DNA from: Chaetorhynchus papuensis
Lineage: Eukaryota > Chordata > Aves > Passeriformes > Rhipiduridae
Direction: 5' to 3'
DNA: 64,000 nt
Assembly: GCA_013396525.1 (NCBI GenBank)
Contig: VWYX01000202.1
Location: 310,001-374,000, forward strand
Shown: piece by piece, positions 12,401 through 24,400 of the stretch
How the letters are laid out: each line of letters begins with the position of its first letter
How positions within the stretch are numbered: position 1 is the first letter of the stretch
The notes under the pieces: model-generated
The model's database searches: none
Told to the model about the DNA's origin: nothing
Seen by the model: only the letters and a program-made list of their open reading frames with translations
Program-made: the position numbers and the translations under genes

Positions 12401-15400
12401 ACAAAGCTGGCCAGTAGCTCTTAGCAGGAAAGCTCAGTGAGAACTGTCAGCAAACTCCACAGCCTTAAATAGGTGCAGTAGCCACAGGGGTGTCACACCT
12501 GCTGGTTACCAGTGCTGTGCCCTGTATCCTTAGGCCTGGTCATGGAACACATCCTGTTGCAAGTGGCTGTAGTGTCAGGTCTGGAAGCTCTGCAGAGTCC
12601 CTAAAAGCTGATGTTGATGTATGCGTTGGTATTTTATTGAATTTGTGGTTCAGCTTTCCATACCAGGTGATATAATGCAGAAATAATTGGCGAGTTTTCA
12701 ACTGAATTAGTAAGTTAATTGGCATAGAGAAAGCATATTAAAAAGCTAATATTTCTGTATTTATCGAATCATGACATTTTTCTCTGTAGGTGCCATTTTC
12801 CTTTGTTTTCAGAAAACAGTTTTTATGCTTACAGGACACCAGGTATGATTCCTTTCACTCACTGATCAAACCATTGCCCCTAATAAGGAGAACATCACAT
12901 TTGACTCTGGAAACATTTCAAGAGTCTTTAATGTATCCAAAGCCAGACAAAATTCCAGTTTTCTCTACTAGGAACTGTTAGCTGGCTGGGAGTTCATGTA
13001 CCAATATATTGCGCTCTGTCAGGGAAGGAGAGAGTCTGTGAACACTTGAGATGCTCCTGCGTGGCCGGAGTTCTGCCACTGCCTGCTGCATTGGGGGCCT
13101 CCACAGAACTCCCACCGTGGGGCACTCAGATGCCTTCCTCAGCTTCCTGCCCCAGTAGGATCCATGGTTTTTCTGTGTAGGCTCTCCCTATCCTTTACTT
13201 CCTTAGAACTGACACCATTTTCTTCTGCCATCTCATTTTTCTTGGCCCTTCCGTACCCACAAATCCCATAGCCCCCTTTGCTTCCTCCTCTTACACTTCT
13301 CTTGCTTTGTCTTTCTCAGTGCCATGTTCACTTGGTTGATCTTTTTTGACACTGTTTTCATCCTTTCTTGTTTTTCTTGCCCATCTTCTGATTATCTCTA
13401 TCTGCACTTTCCTCAGCTACCCACACATATCCTCTACATCTTTTTTCTTTCCTTCCAAGACCAGAAATACATCTTCTGTTCCCCTTCCTCCATCCCTCCC
13501 TCCCTGTGAAACATCTGAAACAAAGGGAGAGCACCCTCAGGCTGCTGCCTCTACTCTCTTCCCATCAAACTGGTTTTCTCTCCTCCCCCCACCCCCCACC
13601 ATCTCATTTTCTCTCTCTCCCATCAGGGACTTGTCGCCTCTGGCTTGTTGATAGTGTTTAATATATTAAATGAAGCTCATAATTTCTGTTAGTGATACAT
13701 TTTTTCTGCCTTCTCCTCTCCCCCATCAAACTGTTCCTCACTTAAATAGAAGTAGCAAAATTAAATCAGCTGAGGTGGTAAAATTCAGTGAAAAATGTGG
13801 AAACTTATGAAACAGTAAAACTCCCAATGAAACATACTGAGAGATGTGTGGGAGGTAAAATACCAAATGGTTTTGATTCTTTCTTTAGAAATTGGAGAAA
13901 GAGTAATAAAATACAGCAGAGTCCGGTGGTGGAATAAATATTACGAAGAATTAATTTTCAGCTACATTTAAGAAAATAATTGTTAATGTTTGCAAAATGC
14001 TTTGGGGATACAAGCACTATGTGAGTTCTCAGCTTTTTTTAATGTGTATATGCTTTAAAGCACCTTCAAATCAACTAGTAATTAACATTTCCTTTAACAG
14101 AAGTAGCCTGTAGAATAATTGTCATGTGATTATCTCTTCCCATAAACTAAGATTTCACTGCTAGGTTCAGGTTACTGCTGGTTGATTGTTTGGCAGTGCT
14201 GATCCTCTTCATTAGAATATGGAGCAATTTTTCAACATTATCTAAAAAACATTACCTGTGCTTTTCACTAAAATGTTCACGTGTGGTGAGGAATGTGCTT
14301 GTTCAGCTTCAGGCACACACTTAACCTGCATTAATTGTCATCAGATTATCATGACACCACAGCTGAAGGGGTTGTTCTTTATTTAAGGTACACGCACACT
14401 TAAACATGGATATTATGCCTTAGGTTGATATATAAATATTAAAATAAATACAGAGGCTTAGATTACAAGTAAAAAGATAAATTAAGGTGGAATCTGGAAG
14501 AAGTATTCTGTTCCACTCTCTTTCTCAGTTTAAGTGGCTTCAAACTGAAAGAGAGTAGATTTAGGTTAGATATTAGGGAGAAATTCTTCCCTGTGAGAGT
14601 GGGGAGGCCCTGGCACAGGGTGGCCAGAGAAGCTGTGGCTGCCCCATCCATGGAAGTCGCCAAGGCCAGGTTGGATGGGGCTTGGAGCAACCTGGAATAG
14701 TGGTGGGTGTCCCTGCATGTGGTAGGATGTGAAACGAGATGGGCTTTTCCAACCCAAACCTTCTGTGATTCCATGGTTCTCCTATAGCAGTATAGGAAAT
14801 GCTTTATAAAGGCACTGATTCCAAAGTGATCACTGTAATTTCTTAGATTTCCCTTGTGTTAGGCAATCTTGGGAAGCCCCTTACAGACACGTGTGCAGCC
14901 TCAGGAACCACATGCGCACACACGTGCAGTCGGCAGGCAGGACAGGCCTGTCTGTATGTGAAGTGTGGAGGCAGAGGTTCACTTTCTTTCCGCTGCCTGG
15001 GAGGAAAGCAGCAGCACTGCTTTGTTGTGCCTCAGATAGTGGGAGATGTCTGTAATTCATAACCTGTTGTGCTTAAAGAACAGTTGCTTGTGGTAGTCTA
15101 ACCCTTGTGCTCCCAGCGTGCCAGCACGGAGCTGTGTGGGAAGTGTAGCTGCATGTTTCTAACTAACATCACTGTCTTTTGCACAGAATGGTTTTACTCC
15201 ACTGCACATTGCCTGCAAGAAAAATCGCATCAAAGTCATGGAACTCCTGGTGAAATATGGGGCTTCAATCCAGGCTATAACAGAGGTAGCAAAATGCTTC
15301 ATGTCCTGAAGAAACATTCCTTCTCTCTCTCGCCTCTTTTGCTTCCTTTTTTCTGTCTCTCCTGTCATGCCTCACTTTCCTGTATGTTTTATTTAAACAA

Positions 15401-18400
15401 AGAAGCCCATCCCTTCAGCTGTGCAGAGGAGTAAAACTGCTCTTGCTTTGTTTCGCAGTCGGGCCTCACACCAATACACGTGGCTGCATTTATGGGCCAC
15501 TTGAACATAGTCCTCCTTCTGCTGCAGAACGGAGCCTCTCCTGATGTCACTAACATTGTGAGTATGGCTTTCACTAGAACCATCTGCTCAGGACCCACAG
15601 AGAGTCTCTGGTCTACCATGTGGCTCAACCCAAGGTCACATTTTAATGATCCTTTATTGCATTTTTAGGGCAAATTATTGTAGCACCTCTAGTGAAGAGG
15701 GGAAGGTGATGGCTGTATGCGTCATTATAAGCCATCTCTGGTTTCATGTATTTAGAACAATGCTTGAGTAGGTAAGGTTTCCCTTAGAAACGGACAAAGC
15801 TCACCAAAAACATCCAAAATGGGTTATAAGCCACATCCCACAAAGTCTGTGTTTCCGTTCGGAAGGATGAAATTCAACTCCAAACAGCTCTAATTTCTGC
15901 CTGCATAACTTCACTGGCTGCCATGAAATTGTGTCATTCCTGTCAGTGAAAGCATTTAAAATGCTTAAACCCCAACAATTAAACAAAAAGCAAAACTGGG
16001 AAACTCAAGATGCTTCTCTTAGACGGGAAATTCCAGAAACTGGTGTTTAAATCTGGAAAATGTGACCTTTGGGAAGTAACACAAAATGCAGAACCTGACT
16101 TACCACAGAAATCAGTGTTTGTATACCAACAGCCTCTAGTTACTAAGAAAAATAACAACAAAAACAACATTATAATTTTCTGAGATGTATTTTATAAGAT
16201 ATTTTACTGTTTGAATTTGTCAGTATAAACGAATATTCAGCTTGGGACCACTTGTACTTTGAAAGCAGCTTTTTACAGTACATAAGGTTATAGGTAAGTG
16301 TTACCAACAACAAAACCAACAAGAATTTGGTAATCTAGTTACCCTGGACTCATTAGTTTTTCTCATAAAAATCTTACATGGAACCCAGTAAAATTGTTGA
16401 GCATGCGGAATTGTTTATGTGAATCATTAAAACAGACTTTTCATACTTTTTTTTATAGAAGCAGTCTTTATCTAAGAACTTTATTAATAATAAAAAAACA
16501 ACACAAAATTCTTGTGGAAGCAGTTAACAATACTGTGTTACCAGACATTTGTGTGCAGAGTTTAACACTTTACAACTTCTGCTACACAGGTGTCTTGGCT
16601 TTCACTTGGTAAGCTGAGGTTCCCTCTTGAATTACTGTTTCCAAAACCTAAATTGCTTTGCTAATTCAGGCACAAAAGGGTCATTGTAGAAATTTCATCT
16701 TTTAGAGTGTTTTTCACATCTTAAACAGCTCATTCTTCAGGTAATAAACTTTATATATAGATGGAATTATTAAGATTTGTAGCTAGGGCTGTGGGATTTT
16801 TGTTGCATACTTACTAATCACAGCTGGTAGTACAATGTTAATTTAAAAATGACAAGGTAAATCAAGTCCTGGTTAAGAGGGTTTACTGTAATTTAAAGTT
16901 CCTATTAGCAGGCAAGCTTAGGCTGCTTCTTTCCCTCCATCTAGACAAGGACAAGAAGGTGTGATTCCTGATTGTGATGTAAAAGGTCTTGACTAGAGTG
17001 TTCATTTTGGCAGTTGCAGTTTAATTGATAATTGAGGGGATAAAGGCCTTACAACAGAATATTCTCCGGGTCTGGTGTAAGAAAAATGAACAATTAACAC
17101 AATAAATGATGGATCCTGCTGTGTACTCATGATATAACAGATGAATAGAGCTCCTGGTTGTGGAACTGTCCCAGGACCTGATGTACCAGATACTGGTGAG
17201 CTGCACAGGGACCGTTTCAGTCCATTTTGGGACACTGCACTGAAAGAGAGCCCAACTAAACTAGGAATGCTTCCCTCAAGGAATCCTCATTTTCAGTGTT
17301 TCTTTGAAAACCTATGCAAAAAGTAAATGCTTTGAATATTCCTGATCTGGAATTCCATGTCACTCCAGTCAGCTTTTCAAAAATTCATTTTCTTCAAATT
17401 CTGTGAGCTACAAAAGGCTTGAAACAAGATTGATTCCACAGCCTGGAGATAGAGCCACACTGCTGAGCACAGATTTTACACATTTTATGTGCTGCCTGAA
17501 TTGTGCTCAGCCCTTGCAAGGCCTCTTAATGCTGCCAGCTCCACACAGTGTGCAGGAAGGGACCATCTGGAAAAATATCCCCTTCCATCTTGATACTCCT
17601 GTGCCGTGCAATCCCTAGAGAGAGACAGGCTCAGCGTACTCTAATCCGTGCGGCGCACGAGCTGATGCCCTGTTATGTAGAAAGCTGAGGGGCATATGTG
17701 GCATGGGCAAGTCTATCTGACACAATGTTCCTAAAGCCGGGATTTTCATTCTGTCCCCTCAGTGGTTGAGGTTATGTTTGTCTGGAATTGCCCAGCTGCC
17801 AAACCAAGGCATTCCCAGGTACAGTGACACATACTCACACCCTGCCTTGGGGCTGGAGCCAGTGTCTCAGAAGGAAGGCAGAAGGATGGGTCTCAGCACA
17901 AGTTGTCATGGGTGGGACTGAAACTGGCAAAGCTCTTTTCTCGTGGAGGTTTAGGACACTGATACGCGTTTGCTCTCCTGCAGCGTGGAGAAACTGCTTT
18001 GCACATGGCAGCACGTGCCGGGCAGGTGGAAGTGGTTCGCTGCCTCCTGAGGAATGGGGCCCTGGTTGATGCTCGAGCCAGGGTAGGTGTTCTGCTTGCA
18101 ATGTTTTTTGCTTCCTCTTAAAACCATGGCTGAAGCAATCACTCACCACCTTCCACTCCTCCATTGGTCTGTTTTTATTGTTCTCACTTCCTGCGAGTCT
18201 GCAAGACAAACGCATAGGAAGGTCCGTGGGGACCAAGGAAGATAACTGTGCTCAGGGTGGCTCCACCCGCACTAACGACCCACTCGATTTGAGTTGTAGG
18301 AAGAACAGACCCCACTGCACATCGCCTCTCGCCTGGGCAAGACGGAGATCGTGCAGCTGCTGCTGCAGCACATGGCCCACCCCGATGCCGCCACCACCAA

Positions 18401-21400
18401 CGGCTACACCCCGCTGCACATCTCTGCCCGCGAGGGGCAGCTCGACGTCGCCTCCGTGCTCCTCGAGGCCGGCGCCTCGCACTCCATGTCCACCAAGGTA
18501 AGGCAAAACACTTCAGATCCGTGTGCCAGTGGCACAGGAGGAGGTCTGTTCTGGGCCGAGTGTGCTTTCACGCTGAGAAATTGAAGCAGTTTGGGCCTTT
18601 TATTTTGTTCTTATTTAATCGGCAGCAATTCAGTAGACTGGAGTCATGTATCACAAGTTAATCAAATTTCAACTTATTTTGCTGTCATCTAAAATTGGGT
18701 TTGGTTCCCACTGAAGCCAAATGCAGTTCTTGATAAATACATTGTCCCAACAGGTTTAAAATGTCCTTGTTTCTCCCTTTCCCTTTGTCTTACAGGCAGG
18801 GCTTTTTTGGGCAAAATTTCCAAAAAAGAAAAGGGGATGGCAATGACACATTTTTTATGAACAGGCCTCCATTTATTCTTCAATATCTTATTTACTTAAA
18901 TAGTAAAATAGTTCTGCCCTGTGCTAGCTGAAAGGAGTGTTCCTAAATCGTAGAAGTCAGCATCTGTCCAGTCACATTGAATGCTGAGTCTATTTTCAGT
19001 GGTTCTAAAACGAGGTGTCATGTGACACAACAGGCCATTTTGTCTGGGATTATAAGAGAAATGCTCTCCAGAATCACTAGTGGGTTTTTTAGCCAAGAAT
19101 GGTACCAATAGATTCCTAACAGAGAGATGAACATATAAGAAAATAGATATCTGTGAAGAGAATTATATACCAAGGTATCTTTTCCAAATTTTAAGCATTT
19201 GATAAGTGAGAATCACGCAATTTTCGCTATTTATAAAAGTACCCTTGGTTTTACAGCTGGAGCTTAAAACATGTTTATGAACAAAGGAGTGTCTTCTACG
19301 GTTTAAAAGACTAAACCAGCAATTTTCAAATTATGATCCATGGGATTACTGGGAGTACTTGCTGTTCTCCTTTTATCCAGCTATTAAATCACATTAGAAT
19401 GGCTAAAAATACACTAAATACTTTCCTAATTTCCCATATTGCTTGATGGCAATTAGTATTGCCGGAACATTCTATAATTATGAATAGGAGAAGATGGAGC
19501 CCAGTAGATATCTTTATAGACCTGTGATTTGTGAACTGAAAATGTTTGAGATTACCCAATATAAACTCTTTCTGACATGGGATTAATGGAACTAAATGAT
19601 AATAAACATTAAACATCACTTATGTGCCAGGCAAATAGGTCATTGCAGCTTCCCAAAATTACTGTCAGGCAGCGATGCAGGCTGCCACCTACTGTCATAC
19701 ATCTATGAGCTTTCCTAACCAATTTTTCAATTAAAACAGGCAAAGAGAAGGGGCTTTTCTTAGGTTCAGTAAAACTTTGTTACTGTACAAATACACAAAT
19801 CCAAGTACAAATGATTTTTCAGCAAACCCTGATGGAGGAAGGGATTTGGAGTTTGGAGGGTTTTTTTCGATGAATTTAGTTGGTGTTTCATTGTTACTGG
19901 CAATGATTGATGCAGGAAATACTTCTAAAGCTGTCACCACGGAACAAAAAAAAAGTGAAGCTGGTTTGGGGTGTAAATTTGAAGAAGTTGCCTTCATTGC
20001 CCCCACGCAGTGTGTGTTGCTAGTGCATCTGAATCAGATAAAATGTCTGCCAGCCTGACAGCACATACATAGGGAAGAATAATAAAAGGGAAAGCATTTT
20101 CTTGTGTTTAATGGTTCTCAAACTGCTTTTGAGAAAGGCTGCTCTTTCTAGGTTCACCTATTGATTCTGAGGTAGAAGAATGGTTCTGAGGTAGAACTAT
20201 GCTTAACACATAGTTCTCAAATGAGATGTCAGTGTGACCTTTAACACAAACATCTGTGTTTTATCTCTTGGAATTTTTCAGAAGGGATTCACACCATTGC
20301 ATGTGGCAGCCAAATATGGGAGCCTGGAAGTGGCAAAGCTCCTGCTGCAGCGTCGTGCCTGTCCCGATTCTGCTGGCAAGGTACTGCTGGGGAAGAAAGT
20401 CAGAAGTGTGTTGGATTCTTCCTTAAGGAAGAACTGTGTGAAGTATGCACCCCAAGAAGGCTGCAGCTGCTTTTGCACAGTGACTGTGGCTTTACTGGGG
20501 TCGTGTCTCCCCCGGGTGACGGCTGAGTGCTGCCACCCAGCATGTTGGGTTTGGGTCCATGGCAGGAGGGTGCTTGGCTGCTCTGAGGGCAGGTGTGTGT
20601 CTGTAGTTCAGAAAGCAGCGGTTCCATCAAGCTACCTAAATTCCCAATGGATAAACATAGGAGCAAAGCCCAGGTTTCCCCTGGTGTGGTGTGATGGAAG
20701 CCTACGGCTGCCACCCTGGTTCGCCTGGTACGCTGCTTCTCCCCACTAACAGCCAGCTGCCTGCCGTGGCCTTGCTGTCCGTCCCCATTGCCTCCCCTCC
20801 CATCCCCTCTGTCCCCCGCAGCCTCCCAGACCCTTCCATCCCGCCGCACCCCGGTCCCCTCCATCCCATTTCCCCGCCGTGTCCCGGTGCCGTCCCACGC
20901 CCGCCCTCGTCCCGTAACGCCCTAACGCCGTAACCGCCCTTTCAGAACGGCCTCACCCCGCTGCACGTGGCGGCGCACTACGACAACCAGAAGGTGGCGC
21001 TGTTGCTGCTGGAGAAGGGCGCCTCGCCTCACGCGACCGCCAAGGTGAGCCCGCCCGCCCGCCATGAGGGGAGCCTGAGGGGAGCCTGAGGGGAGCTGGC
21101 CCCGACAGAGCCGCGAGTGCCGCAACTCGCTTCACTGATGTGCAGCACTATTAGCAATGCCGCTAGAAATGTATATTCTGACCGGGCATTTGGGGAATGA
21201 GCACAAGGGGAATTCATTCCAGGTTTCGGAACGGTGTTGTGGTATCATTGCGTACGTGAGGGCGGGCCTGAGGAGACCCTGAGGGAGAGCCCTGCCACTG
21301 AGGGGGCTCAGTCCCACCAGAGTTTTAGTCACAGCTGGAAGTCACCTCACTGTTGTGCAGTGTTAGCAATGGCATTAGAAATTTCATTTCCGGGGTTAGG

Positions 21401-24400
21401 AGTGGTGGTGTGCAGGTGAGGGGAGCTCTGAGGGGATGCTGAGGGGACCCAGCCCTGTTAGAGCTTTGGTCACAGCTGGAAGTCACCTCACTATTGTACA
21501 ATATTAGCAATGACTTTAGAAAAGTGTATTCTGACCATGCACACTAATCATTCCAGGGTTAGGAGTGGTGGTGTGCTATCACTGTGTAAAGCAAAAGCTT
21601 CTAAAAGGGGAAAATGGTGACCAGATGGGTGCAGTACCAGAGTGTGTCCTGCTCTCTGCAAAGCTGCTGATCTACAGGCTTCCAGGAAATGTTCAGGGAT
21701 TGTATTGGGAATGTGGTTTCCATGGCAGTGCATGGAAAGCAGGGTAGTTTGGGAAACTCGCACTTAAAAAAACCCAACACAACAGCCATGGGCCAACCCA
21801 ACCAAGTACCCCCACAGGACCTGTGTGCTGGCACCCATGATTTTTCCCTCACGGTGTGTTATAAAGCGATTAGGAAGTTGTCTTTTATTGCCAGAAAATG
21901 CCGTTCTACTGTGCTTAAGTGGTTAATTCGATCACAAAAACATTCCACCCCATTGTTGTTTCCAGCCTGTGACTGACACACATATCAAAATTCCATATGC
22001 AAACACATCTCTACCCCCATGCTCTGAAAAAGCATAATGTGATGAAAGGTGTGCACTCATCACGGGGAATGTCACTCATCAGTCAAAAGAGATTTTTGCA
22101 ACATAGGTTGTACAAAATGTAGGTGTGAAACTCGGGATAATTTGAAGGTATTGGGGGAACAGTCCTGCCCACCCTGGTGAGGGCTGGCTTTGTTCTAGTT
22201 TAGGCGGTGAAAATAACAGATGGACAAAGCAACACAACAGCAGGGCCGTGTGGGACATGTCTGGCCTTGAAAATTTAATGAACTCTCATCTCTAATAGCA
22301 GGGGTAATATCAAGTAATACTGTCTTATGGTGCCTGACTTCTTAGGCTTATATGGCTGTTGTGGTAACTTTCTTTTCCTTTTGTTTCCTGGCTGGTGTCA
22401 GAATGGATACACCCCTCTGCATATTGCTGCCAAGAAAAACCAGATGCAGATAGCTACCACTCTGTTGAACTACGGGGCTGAGACCAACATTTTGACCAAG
22501 CAGGGAGTCACCCCACTTCATTTGGCCTCCCAGGAAGGTCACGCTGATATGGTGACTTTGCTTTTGGAGAAAGGATCCAACATCCATGTGGCAACAAAGG
22601 TAACTCATATTTGGAGACAAAGTATAATGGGTGGGAGTATCCAGTAAGATGGTTTGTGTCTGTAACAACATGCACCAGAAACCTGAGAGCTACAGTCTGA
22701 AATAATTCAGTGCTCCCACCAGCAAAGGCTCTTTTCCTAATGTCTTTATCCTTCAGCCTTTTTTCTAAGTGAAGAAATTTACATTCTCTGGCAAATAAGA
22801 AAACAACAGTATTACTGGAGTAGCCTAAGAAAAATTCTATGGAAGACTTTTCCAAATTTTTTTTAAGTGATTGTGCATGACAGCTTTTTTATGGAAAACA
22901 AGGTCATCAAAAAAAACCCTCTTACTGTAATTCTTTATGGGTCACTGGGTTTATCCAGGGATATATACAAATCTTATTTAGGCAGGTGAAAAGCCTGCAG
23001 CTTTTGCTCATACAAGTCAGAATAGAAGGCTCAGGTCTCTCCTTGTGTGGAGTTAATATATTCTGCTAATAGAAACAAGGTGATTTTCATTTCTTACACA
23101 AAATTTGTTCAGTGCCTTGTTCACAGGAAAGCACTGCATGTGATCACAGTGAGCTGTCAGTTAAAGGCTGCATCCTTTTCTCTGGCATTTGAATGGGATC
23201 TATTTCTGGAGTTAATGTCTTCATTCTGACTTGTGCCTGCAGTCGTCAAGGTTCCCGTTCCTATCTGTGGAGTGGGAAGCATATTTTATTAACAGGCTTC
23301 TCAGCTTCCCAAATTACATTGTTGTAGAAAATCTGAGCATTGATGCCTGAAAGTTTTCCTCTATGGGTGTGGTGATGTAATTGTTTCAGAGCTGTTTGTC
23401 AGCTGGAACAGGAGCTACATTGACTCTACTTTGTTTAAAAACACCACCCATACTCAGAAGCTATAGTTAGGATCTGTTCATGTTTTAAAGATCAAGAAGT
23501 GGGAAAGTCTAGATTTTATTCCTTATGTAAAGTAGGGTTTTATTCTCACTTCTGTCTGTTTACTTGTTATATTCCATCTCCAGGCTGGACTGACATCCTT
23601 ACACCTTGCAGCTCAAGAGGATAAAGTGACTGTAGCCGAAATACTCACCAAACACGGTGCAAACCAGGATGCTCAGACAAAGGTAAATCACGGAGTGGCT
23701 TCTGTCTCCAGCATGCCAAAGGGTGCTACCCTTGTCCAAGGAATGTTCCACTGAGCTTGCAGTTTTACTTCTTTGTTCTCCTCCTGTAGCTTGGTTATAC
23801 ACCTTTAATTGTGGCCTGTCACTATGGAAACATCAAAATGGTGAATTTTCTCCTCAAGCACGGAGCAAATGTCAATGCTAAAACAAAGGTAAAGAATTTT
23901 CCATTGCTTTGCTTTTGCTCTTTATTCTGAACACGGTAACCCAGCGATCCTACGTGACATAGGTGCTTTTTCCCTTGGGAGCTATAACCATGGCATGGGA
24001 GGTGTTAACAGATGGTAGCTGTAATGGAATGCCTTCTCTCTGCTCCATCTCCTGGTGTGGTGTTCAGGAAAGAAAAGCCAGATAACTCTTTGGGTGTATG
24101 GAAAAATAACACAGACAATCCATTTCGCTGGTTTTTCTTTTTCTTATTACTTGCAAACTAACAAATGCAAGTTTGTTCCCGATCTCATTTAGACGTGGTT
24201 TACACCAGTGTAATACCACTATGCTGCCAAACTAGTAAGTAACAATTCAGACTCTTTGAGGGTAATGCCAGGTTCTCTCCAATATGCTGGGAGAAGAGTG
24301 GGAAGAATTACTGCTGTTCAGTGTGTGGGTGGGATGACTCTGGGAGAGGAAGTAGCTGTGGTAAGGGAATGTGGTTTACTCAACAAGAGTCTGAGATTTT

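Larger units (their letters stand above)
12376..15186 (+). other. Intron (2.8 kb) holding a CT-rich tract and a CR1 element
   Basis: Donor GTAAAC, acceptor cttttgcacag. A pyrimidine-rich stretch covers about 13170-13640, and a truncated CR1 LINE lies at about 14530-14780. No exon was recognised. Confidence 0.8.

Noticed and set aside
13324..13651. Plus-strand open frames rich in S, F and P
   Set aside because: They come from the pyrimidine-rich low-complexity tract, not from a conserved protein.
14463..14774. Minus-strand open frames of 63 and 103 codons
   Set aside because: They run antisense through the CR1 tail and its left flank, which holds no gene of its own.
20381..20749. Open frame continuing from the repeat-17 exon into the intron
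   Set aside because: The exon ends at a GT donor exactly at the 33-residue repeat border and the next repeat starts cleanly at 20946. The extra residues have no ankyrin pattern.
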